Source of the DNA: Liolophura sinensis
Lineage: Eukaryota; Mollusca; Polyplacophora; Chitonida; Chitonidae
Length of the DNA: 64,000 bases
Reading direction: 5' to 3'
Assembly (NCBI RefSeq): GCF_032854445.1
Contig: NC_088305.1
Coordinates: 11,391,717 to 11,455,716 of the forward strand
Under the pieces are notes generated by a model, which saw nothing but the letters and a program-made list of their open reading frames with translations, had not been told where the DNA came from and searched no databases. The position numbers and the translations under genes are program-made. Of this stretch, positions 25,801-37,800 are shown piece after piece; positions within the stretch are counted from its first letter, which is position 1; every line of letters starts with the position of its first letter.

Positions 25801-28800
25801 GGGAAGAATGAAACAGATCTCAGATCTAGGTTTCCCCACAGACTCTGTATGTTTTCCCCTGTGCTTGGTATGGTTTCCTTATAGACTGTGTATAGTTTCC
25901 TCTCAGGCTCTGTGTGGTTTCCTCTCAGGCTCTGTGTGTTTTCCTCTCCTGCTATAGGTGGTATCCCGACGGATTCTGTATTGTTTCCCCAGATGCTCTG
26001 TATGGTTTCCCCAAAGGTCATGTATGGTTTCCCACAGGCTCCATATGGTTTCTTCCACCCATAAGCCTGACCATCATTGCAAAAGTGAGTGAGTGCTTGG
26101 GGTTTAACATTGTACTTAACAATTTTTCATTCATATGACGACAAAGGGTGCATGTCATGTGCCTCCTTGTTGCAGAACAGATTTCCACCGCTCTTTTATC
26201 TAGTGCTTCTTCTCTAAGATGCCTTACCGAAGGCAAGTAAGTGGCCCCGCCCAAGCCATACGGCTCAACCAGTCGTCGCCCTCTCCCCTTCATTCTGAAT
26301 CATTGCAAAAGTGGGTGTGAAGATTCTTTATTACACGTACAATGTAATGACTTATGCATAAACATGGTGGCAGCTTTAACAGTTTGCCAGTTATCTGCTC
26401 AAGTTTGGTGGTTTATTCCAGGCATTGTGGTACTGTAATCTCCACCCGCAGTGAAATACTAATTTAAGATGTACCCAAAATGACCATAAATTTCGTCCAT
26501 GACTAACTTTCCCGTTTTTCCTGATTCTGAGAGTTCTATTGATTTTAGAAAGGTGTTTTGAGATTTGCTTGGAACATGGGATGATATTCTACTGGAAAAT
26601 TGTAAGTTTCAGCACCCAAAGTAATATTTGTCACGTTTTATTTGCTTCTAAAAATGCACTTTTGTGAGCGAAAGTTTAGGTCATTTAGGGTAAGTAAATA
26701 AATGTAGGTATACTGTACTAATTTGAATCATTTGTATGTTGTTTGCACAGACTGTGGTGACCTGATGTTAGCAAGCTGTTCGCAGGACTACATCATACGG
26801 ATATGGCGACTGAGTCCACGGCAACCTGACAGCCTCACAACCATTGTTTCCATAGCAACGCTACCCAGAGACGAAGACATTAAGATGAAGGAGAATACTT
26901 TCACATATACTGCCAATGGTAAGACAAGTGGATGACTAAAGTTTAATTTCTTTCTTGTGTGTAAAGAGTTGTTTAATTCTGTCTTTTTGTATACCTTTCT
27001 GAAACAGAGTACAACCCACCTTACCTACTTTTTAAAAACAATGTATTTTTTATATTGGCAGATGTGTTCTAAAAAGATCCAAGAAGTAATTTGTTCTAAT
27101 AAAACTGCCTGAAGTCACACGGTGTTGCCCTATGGGAGGTCATTCTTGTCATTGACAAAATAAACCCAACTGATTTCAGTAACTATTTGACAAGTTGGAT
27201 GACAAAAATTGCTTTAATTTTTTCTTTCGTGTAATGACATTGTCGCTGGCAATACTGTCATTGATTACTTAAAATATATAGGTTTATATTGTAAGATATA
27301 ACTCTTTTTTACATTAATACACATTAGAATTTTTAAAAATGATTGTGGTTTTCAAGTTTTAACGGAGGTTTGGTTGTTTTAATGGGTTTAAATACGTCTG
27401 TCCTTTTTATTTGATTTATTTGTTCACATTCTCTTTTTTAAAACCCTATACTGATTTATAGATTAAAACATGTTCTCGCCACGATATGGCTGAAAAATTG
27501 CCGATGTGGTGTAAAGCCATAATCATTCATTCATTCATTCATTCATTCTTTCGTTTAAAGACTCAAATGATTCTGCCTGGTGGTCCTTCATGATATTTCT
27601 GGGGGGTTTTTTTCTTCCTTTCTGAAACAAATCCAGGATTTCAACAACAACCATTGTTTTTGCCTTTTAAAGGATTGTTTCATTAATTGTTAGATCTGAA
27701 TTAATCTAGCATATCAGAAGTGACTGAAGAAAAAAAAAACATCCAAAAAGTAAGTTTTTCTATGAAAATTGCCTGTTGTGAAATGATGCAAAGAAATCAC
27801 ACCTTCAAGGGAGATTACTTTTGTCATGGTAATGTAACCCAGCTTTTACCTGCGTTTCAGGTGAGCAGAAGGCGTATGCTGTGATTCTGGAGTCTGTCAT
27901 GTGTGGTCATGACAACTGGATCTACAGTATCCGATGGCAACCACAGATTTGGAAAGGTTAGAGGTCACCAATTCTCACTTCCCTGCTCTAATTGTTTGTA
28001 CAGGAGGAAGACTCAACAAGCTTATTTTAATAAATCTGATAAGTTTTGAGTGAAAAATGTGGGGATGGATGAACATATTCCATTGAATGATTTATACATA
28101 TTCATATTGAATGAAAATTGAACTGAAGGTGTTTGAAGTTTCATTTGCAAAATGTGTCTTGTGTGGGGCAGATTTGTAACATTCTCATTGTAATTTACGG
28201 GTATTTGTACAACTCATGACACTTAAATTGTAACAGTGGCTCAGTTGGTTAGCGCGCTAGCGCAGCATAATGACCCAGGAGGCACTTACCAATGCGGTGG
28301 CTGTGAGTTCAAGTCCAGCTCATGCTGGCTTCCATTCAGGCCATGGGACGGTTTAGCAGCAACCTGCAGATGGCCGTGGGTTTCCTTCAGGCTCTGCCCG
28401 GCTTCCTCCCACCATAATGCTGGCCGCCGTCATATAAGTGAAATATTCTTGAGTACAGCATAAAACACCAATCATATAAATAAAGAAATAAAATGTAACA
28501 GCAGTTCAATGTTAACCATTTCCCTAGTTTAACACTTAACACCAACTGGTCCTTCTTCGCCTATTGGTTTGCATGCTAACGCAGAGCTCACTTGAACTCA
28601 CAGCATTCGTACCTGGATTATAGATTCAATCCGCGTTCAATCGCTGTGAGTTCAAGGCTAGCTCATGTTGACTTTCTCTCCGGTCATAAGTGGAGAACGG
28701 GTCTGACAGCAACCTGCAGATTGTTATGGGTGTTCCCTCCGACCACTATGCTGACCACCTTTGTATAAATAAAATGTTCTTAAATTATGGCGTAAACTCC

Positions 28801-31800
28801 ACTGTAATAAAGAAATAAATCAACCTGGTAGCAATAGACTGTATCACAATGTGTGAACTGGGTGATAATATTTATGGAATTCCACAAATTATATGAAACA
28901 GAGCACTTGCAGTCTTTATTTTACTTTATTTGATTTATTTGATTGGTGTTTTATGCTGTACTCAAGAATATTTCACTTATACCACGGCGGCCAGCATTAA
29001 TGTGGGAGAAAACTGGGCATAGCATGGGGGAAACCCACGACCATCCGCAGGCTGCTGACAGACCTGGAAAGGAAGCCAGCATGAGCTGGACTTGAACTCA
29101 TGACGACCGCATTGGTGAGAGGCTCCTGGGTCATTATGCTGTGCTGGCGCGCTAACCAACTGAGCCACGGAGGCCCCGTTTTTATTTTACTTGATGAAGG
29201 GTTATATATACACGTACTCTTTTATACCAGGGACTCATGTAGTAGTAAATCTTGGAAGAAAGTGTTTGTTGGCCCACTTTCCTAAAACTTTGTGTAAATC
29301 TAAATTCTTGTAACTTTTTTTTTTTTCTTGTAAATGCTGTCTGGACTGTGGTGTCATATTTATATTCAGCAACCCAGTTGACAGGGAAAGCTACAAAGAA
29401 CTGAAGTTTTCTTAAAGTGAACATTTTGTGAAAGTGGTTGATCCAAGGTCTGTAATAATTTCTCTACCAATTTCAGACAGCTGCTGGCACCAGCCGATGT
29501 GTCTGCTGTCGGCATCCATGGACAAGACCATGATCCTGTGGCGACCAGACGCAGACGCAGGAGTCTGGATAGAACATGTCAGTAACCATTTAATCTTGAA
29601 TCAAGTCACACCTGAGACTTTAAAATCCGTAATTTTGATGTTACCTCGCTTGGCAGTGTCTTCAGCATACCATTCCCGTGAGGCTGCACTATGTGTACAT
29701 CGGTTTGCTGTAAGGAGGCACCATCGTGACATGAACGAATTAATGTTTAAAGTGGTGTTAAAACCCAACTGAAAAAAGGAAACGATGTTACCATTTTGAC
29801 TGCTTACCGCCTGTCTCTATCTCAGGATTAATTTTATTTTACCCATTCATCACAGTTTTATAATTTACTGGAGTGTGGAAAATGATTCACACAACATATA
29901 TGGAAATGTTTTCAGACATTTTGAACTCTCTCAAATTGTAGCTTTAGCAGTTAAGAATGAACTCAAAACCACTGCTTCGTGCTTTGTTTGACAACTTTCT
30001 TGTATGGTTTGCGATTTGACAAAAAGGCGTATTTTGCTGAAGAAAAATGGATGAAAATGGCGCAAAAAGCGGGACCAAATAATCTCTGGACAGAAATAGG
30101 CCTTGTCCTTGGCTGTATGATATGTTAGGATAGTTATTCACATATCCTCAAGTTTTAAGATAACCAAAATAAAGCACGTTCTAATCAGCGAGTCAAATCA
30201 GATAGATTCAGGTCACCATTAAATGAAACCGAATTGATCAAATGTGAAGAGATCTGTCTCTTTTTTTTTTCGAAACAAATAAAATGACTTCAGATTGAGA
30301 GCAGTGCTGTATATGTGTGTTAGGAAAAAAATATTATTTGCTACTTGACTACACTTATGTGATTTCCTTGTTGTTGTTGTCGAATTGTCTTCAAAATTTG
30401 GTTGTCTTAAAAATTTGGTTGTTAATACAAATGATAGCATTGGGTTTTTGAGAAACAAGTGGAAAAGATGGCTAAACTATAATGTTTTTTTTATGGTTTC
30501 TATCTTGTCAAGGTAAGAGTTGGGGAGGTCGGGGGTAACACCCTAGGCCTGTATGGGGGCATGTTCAACCCAGAGGGGAACAGTATCATCGCCCATGGTT
30601 ACCACGGGGCCTTCCATCAGTGGAGGTATAATGAGGTAAGATATGGTGGGGTGGGGCCTGCCATTGCCATGGTAACTTCATGCGCATTGGGTATAGAGTA
30701 AGATAATCTTTTAAGAATTGGGCTTCATGATCAATAGTTGCTTAAAGTTCAGTAAATGAATGAAGAGGTTTCAGGGTTATACAGATGACACTCTGAATTT
30801 GTCAGTCAATTTTGTATATTCCTGATGAACTGCATTACAGACTTTCACTCTATATGAGTGATTTTGTATATCAAGTTAAGCAGTGTTTGAAATCCTACGT
30901 TCCATGACTATTCACAGGAGTTGTCGACCTGGCACCCTGTGGGTGACACCTCAAGGTCATTTTGCGAGTGTGGAGGACTTGTCCTGGGACCCAGAGACTG
31001 GTCACTTTCTTGTGACGGTCAGCTCAGATCAAACCACCCGCCTCATGCCCCCTGGGTGACCGCTAACAGACAAGTAAGCATTCACCCCCCCATCAACAAG
31101 TTTTTGTGAGGGCCTGATGGCTATAATGCCTCCATTTTGAGTTTTCCTTGAGCATTTGAACTTTGTTTGCTTACCCATTAGGCATATTGTCAAGCCCCCG
31201 TTTGTAATGAAGTCATATTGTCAGTCTTCAGTCACTCTACATATCTATTTTGTTTTTAACGTATCAGAAAAGTAAAATTTCTATTTTATGCTGCTTATAC
31301 CCAAGTACATCTCTTTTTCACTTTCACTTTTCAGTCTTGCTGACTGGAACTCTCCCTTGAGATAATTTTTAGTGCGTTTAGCGCTAGTTTTTATACTTTG
31401 ACGTTACAGGTGTGCTGGTATGAGATAGGCCGACCCCAAGTTCATGGTTACGACCTCCAGTGTCTGGCTATGATCAGCAAGTACAAGTTCGCTTCAGGCG
31501 CGGAAGAGAAAGTCATCCGAGTGTTCGATGCTCCCAGGAAATTTGTGGAAATTTCACCAACATTTGTGATCTCGACTTGCTTACAGAAATCAAGAGGCAT
31601 AAGGTAAGTAATGTATTTGACCTAAAGTTTCACGCATGACCGATTTACTAATTTTACGTGATTCTGTTAATTTTGAAAAGATGTTTTGAGATTTGTTCCG
31701 AAGGTAAAAAAGGTAGATTTAAGCACCAAAAGTAATATTGTATGAACTTCATTTGCATGTGAAAAAGCAGTGCTTTGAGTGAATTTTTAGCCCATTTACA

Positions 31801-34800
31801 GCAGGGGTACCAACGTCTGATCTCCTATTTATGCAGAAACATTACAAAAACCTCATGTTGGACTAGATGTTTGCACAACAAATATCTACCTTTCCTCTGT
31901 AGTTTTTGGGGCAATATTGAGAAACCCTTGGAAAGTCCAAACTGTGGAAAATTTAAAAATGAAAACAAAAGAGTAATGTTCTTCAAAATTTATCACACCA
32001 TATTCAGTATTGGTATGAGGGTGTGTAGCAAGTTTTAAAATCTGACATAATTAATGTTTGAGATATCTAATTTTATTCCACAAAGATACCCACTCATGAA
32101 CATGCGCAGTCAAGATGTCCCTGTGAATTAATGAGAGGTCACAACAAAATTTTCATACACTGTTATTTGTGTCATTGCTGATACAGAATGAGTAATTGGA
32201 GTGGTCAGACGTCATTTCTGACGGAAGATTTCCTTTTGTTCTTTGATGCATCGTTTAGTGTGACCGTTAACCGACTTTCTCTCGCAGGATTTACCCTCCC
32301 TTCCAGAGGGCGCTAGTGTCCCAGCTCTGGGCCTGTCGAATAAGGCAGTATTCCAGGGAGATAACTCTGGGGTAACTTCATCAGCTTCTGAGATTTCGGC
32401 TCATCCTAATGAACAGTACCCAGAGATCTACTTCTCACCTGTAACTATCACAGGTAAGCTCTGGATATCAAGACATCTTTAACGTAAAGTTTAATCAGGT
32501 TTGTCAGTTACCTGCCAAAGGCATTCTTCTTTCCTACACCACAGTTTGTAGAGCGCCCGCTTCGTGGGCGGTAGGTCCAGGGTCAATCCTGGGTCGAGTC
32601 AAACTTTAGACCTTAAAAGAGCAAGTTATAACTTCCTCGCTTGGCGTTCAGCATGAAGGGGATAGTGCAACGACAAGTTGACTCATATCAGTACAATGGC
32701 TCGGGCGGGGCGGCTTACTAGCCTTCGGTAAGTCGTCTCAGTGAAGCAGCACTAAATAAAAGAGCGGTGGAAATCCGTCCTGATACAAGGAGGCACATTA
32801 CACGTACATGCACCCTAAGGATTCCTTCGCCGTCATATGACTGAAAAATTGTTGAGTACGAGGTTAAACCCCAAGCACTCACTCACTCACTCTTTCCTAC
32901 ACCAATAAACTGACTGTCGTTGTTGTAGAAGCCCTTTTTGATGTAAATGCTAGCTTTGAAACAAAAAAAAAACAAACACTTTTCACATAAGTTCCAGTTA
33001 ATGAAATACAAATTGACAGTGTTTGGCATATCTATGCGGAATGAAGATTTATTTACTTACTCTAAAATAACAAAGAAAAAATTCACTTTCTTCACAACTG
33101 GTCAATTTTTTTCCCCCCAAAATGAAAATGTGATAAAATCTGATAAATACAGCATACTTGCTTTTTTCATTGTAACTTAAATGTTAACAACATTATTCAG
33201 GATTCACTTGAGTGAGATTAACAATTCTTTGACATCTGATTTTGTATTCGATTTAACTTGTAATTTACTTCTGACCAGTGACAGAAAATTGCTTTATGCA
33301 GAATGCCCTGTTGAATTTGTTACCATTTTGACTTTAAATTCTTTTCAGATAAAGGAACACCTGATTCTCTTCAGATAAAGGAACACCTGATATGGAATGC
33401 AGTGCTGAATTTGTTATAAGTTTCACTTATAATTTATTTCAGAACCTCCAACAGAAGAACACCTGATACAGAATGCCCTATGGCCAGAGACACAGAAGCT
33501 CTATGGTCATGGCTATGAGATTTTCTCATTGGCTTCTGACCCCAGGGGTGAACTACTGGCCTCAGCCTCTAAGGTAGCTTGTAATAAGTTGGTCATTTTC
33601 TTTCAGCCAAATTTGGGTCATTTTCTTTCAACCAAATTTGGGGCTACCATTGGTCAAGCTGTCTCCCAGGAGCATGTAAACCTTGATTTGATGAAGTCAC
33701 GTTATCAAATCCAACTACCACAGGTCTACATGTAGATTCACTTCAACAGGCTTCTTAACGGACTGGACTGGTTTGTAAAGCTCTGTTCTTTTAAGTAGCT
33801 AATATGTCTGATTTATCTTGTTTTTTTTTTGTTTTTGTTTTTTGTCTCCACCCATGATCCAAATTATCTCACACCTAGAGTGAGTGAGTGCTTGGGGTTT
33901 AACGTCGCACTTAACTTAACATGATATGACAACGTAGGAATCCTTAGAGTGCATGTAATGTGCCTCCTTGTCGCAGGACGGATTTCCATCGCTCTTTTAT
34001 CTAGTGCTGCTTCAGTAAGACGCCTTACCGAAGGCAAGTAAGTGGCCCCGCCCAAGCCATTGTACTGATACAGGTCAACCGGTTGCTGAATGCCAAGCGA
34101 GGAAGTTACAACTTCATCTTTTTTAAGGTCTTAGGTGTAAACCGACCCAGGATTGACCCTGGATCTACCGCTCCCGATCTCACGCACAGATGTCAGCGAA
34201 CAATATTATCTTATGTTTGTCCAACCATCTATTTGTGTTTTCCACTTTGGTTCCCATGCAGCAAATATTTCAGGTTCATTTTGTGTAATCCCAGATGAAA
34301 TTTAAAAAACAGCTCACTTCATGCACAAGTTTTTGTGTGCCTAATACTGTTGGATGTAAAAATTCTCTGAATATGGTTTGTTTTTTCTTGGCAAGTGAAG
34401 TGGAAATCCTAAACCTGATTTTGAAGATAATATGAACCTTTCACTCAAGGTTTACTGAAAAATATAAAGTGTGCTAAGATGCAGACTGACTGTACCATAT
34501 ATTATAAAAATAAGTATTAATTTTTAGTTTACCCGCTAGATCAAGGTTGATATTTAAAGAAACAGGCGTGAAAGTATTATTACACAGACAAATTTGCATA
34601 CTGAACAAAGTTTATTTTTCAGGCAGCTAAAGCAGAATATGCGGGGATAATCTTATGGGATACTCAAACATGGCAACAGATATGTTCACTAGAGGGTGCT
34701 TCTTTGACAGTGACTCAGCTGGAATTCTCCCACAATGGGTTGTATTTGTTAGCAGTGTCCAGGGACAGGACGTGGAGAGTGTACAAAAGGAGATCAGAAA

Positions 34801-37800
34801 ACAACCCAAATGAAGGTATTCATAAGCCTTTTATAAAAGCCGATGTTTTCTTCACAATGATGAATTCTTAAGTTAGTAGTATTTAAGTATTTCTTTTCCC
34901 TTTCTGAGTTATTTAATAAAAAACCAGGTGAAAAAAATATGCCAAAAGTATTGCTGGCTGTATTTATTTATTTATTTGATTGGTGTTTTTCCCCATACTG
35001 AAGAAAATTTCACTTGCACAACGGCGGCCAACGTAAGAAGATTACTTTCGCACCTACCGTGAGCAGTACTCAAACAGGTGTCACTTCTTTTCGAATCATT
35101 GATGAGTACTTTTAAACAAATGTCAAAGTGACTGTCACCTTTTTGAGCAGTTCAACGCAAAACATATATATTCACCATTATCGGCGCCACTCATTCTTTA
35201 TCAAGCAACATGGTAAGTTTTGCATTGTTTTCAGTTTTAATCGTCCTCTGTAGCAGGTCAGAAAGCACAAACATTGCTGTAGCTGTCAAACGGCCATTAT
35301 GTTGTTGTACACACTTCACAGTTTGTTAGAGGCTCACTCATTGGTGCACAGGAGAGACACAGCCAATGGGATAGCGTGTATCAGAGTGACATTCATTAGA
35401 AGCCAGCATATGCAGCATATGCATGGTAAACTGGTCACCGCGAAATCCGCGAAAATTAGTTCTACAGGAAAATTAAGTATTTCACAGTAAGCACAGAAAT
35501 TAATGTACCACTGTCATGGTAATGTTCCATGTAAATGTACCACTGTCATGGTAATGTTCCATGTAAATGTACCAGTCATGGTAATGTTCCATGTAGATGT
35601 GCCAGTCATGGTAATGTTCCATGTAAATGTACCACTGTCATGGTAATGTTCCATTGAAATGTACCACCATCATGGTAATGTTCCATGTAAATGTACCACT
35701 GTCATGGTAATGTTCCATGTAAATGTACCACTGTCATGGTAATGTTCCATGTAAATGTACCACCATCGTGGTAATGTTCCATGTAAATGTACCACTGTCA
35801 TGGTAATGTTCCATGTAAATGTACCACTGTCATGCTAATGTTCCAAGTAAATGTACCACTGTCATGGTAATGTTCCATGTAAATTTACCACTGTCATGCT
35901 AATGTTCACTCATCATTTCATGTCCGATGACTCTCACCAGGTCCACTGTTCTCACTGCTGGCTGGAGTGGAGAAGAAAAACAGTGCTCATTCACGCATCA
36001 TCTGGTCCGGAGCCTGGTCACATGATGATCAGTATTTCTTCACCGCATCTCGTGATAAAAAGGTGTGTTAAGATTGAGTAATTTTTAATTCTTCTCCAGA
36101 TTCTAGAATCATGCATTCATTTTTTTATTCAATTTATTCAATTTATTTGGGGTTTAAAGAAGATCTCTAGACCATTCCATTGCTATGACAATCAGGAGGT
36201 TTTTCACAAACCTGGCAAAGTTCAGTGGTTTTCTCCGGGCACTCTGGCTTCCTCCGCTCGTGCTGGAATTCACCTCTGGCTGTTTCGGGTGTGGGTTTAA
36301 GTCAGAGGATTGTCAAATTACCCATCAAAAGTGAGAGGTTTAGTGATTTCCTACACCCATTAACCAGACTGTCGTTGTAGAAGTCAAGATAAAAAAATAG
36401 ATACCAGTCAAATAAATACACACTTCATATGTTGGGTAACAAGGCAAATCGAGACTGTGAATGTTCAGACGAGTTCGATCATTTGTTTAATTACTAATAT
36501 TTCTAAGTGACTTAGCAAAAATCAGTAATTTACTATTGACATTCTGGGCACTGTTCAGTGAGTGAGAACATTCTTCAGCATGGTGCTATACAGTAATCAG
36601 ATTTACAGATCATTTACAAGGTAAAAAGACTTTTAGTACTGTAAATCTTCAACCTTTTCCACCACTAAAGCACTTTTGTCAGTGGAATTTATGCATACAT
36701 TTCTTCTGAAAATGATTTGTTTGTGTCACCAAAGATTCAGGCTGCATGAAACAGAGAAACAGATTATTTCTCTACACCCCATAGTAGTGTTTTTATGTTT
36801 CAAAATATTGGTTGCAGAGGTGGTGGAAAAGGTTAAAGAATCAGGATGCATGTTTGTATGCTAAAACAAGTTCAGTCATTTTGTATAGTTGTTAATATCG
36901 CTGCACATGACAGGTGATAGCATGGCAGAGACCTGACCCGAGTGACATTGCAGGACCTCAATCGCCATGCTCAGCGACCCTTGACCTTCAGGATGCTGTC
37001 ACTTCAGTGGCATGTGCACCAGTTTTAGTCCAAGGAAGGTAAGTATCATGTGACATGAGACACACATAATGATTATGTTAAAAAAAGAAAAGGAACTGTA
37101 AAAATGAAGTGATGTAAAAATTCACTCAAAAAGTGCATTTTTAAAAGTTCATTTATTTATTTGATTGGTGTTTTACGCCGTTCTCAAGAATATTTCACTT
37201 ATACGACAGCGGCTAGCGTTATGGTGGGATGAAACTGGGCAGAGCCCAGGGGAAACCCACAAACATCCTCGGGTTGCTGAAGACCATTTTAAAAAGTAAA
37301 TATATGTCACAAAATATTAGATTTGTTGCTGAACCTTAATTTTTCCAGTAGGATGTCATTCTGCCTTCCAAACAAACCTGAAGGCACCTATTGTGAGGTT
37401 GATAAAATTTGCAAAATCAGGCAAAACGTGTGACGTCAAGCGCCCATCAGTAAGACCTTGATGTCATTTTATTGATGTCAAAAGTTCATTCTTCAGTTCA
37501 TCATTATGACGTCACTGTAAAGACAGAACTGATACGTTGAAACATTGTATATGTGTGCAACAATAATTTCGTGACGAAGGAATCGATTGAGATCCTGCTT
37601 CACACTAACTCCACCGTACAGGGTTTAAAAAATATGCCGCCTTCCCATTGTTTTTCTGGTCCTAAAGCAGGTATTTGATGTCAGATTTACTTTTTCATGC
37701 TTTCTCACTCATTGCATGAGTACAGTTTATAGTGAGTGAGTGTGTGCTTGGGGTTTAACATCGTACTTAACAATTTTTCAGTCATATGACGACGAAGGAA

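Noticed and set aside
30921-31109. ELP2 exon 12 taken as a 62-codon independent ORF
   Set aside because: It is exon 12 read in frame 0 and past its donor; the homologous residues lie in another frame.
35500-35910. CRISPR-like array
   Set aside because: Units are directly tandem without unique spacers, in an animal intron.
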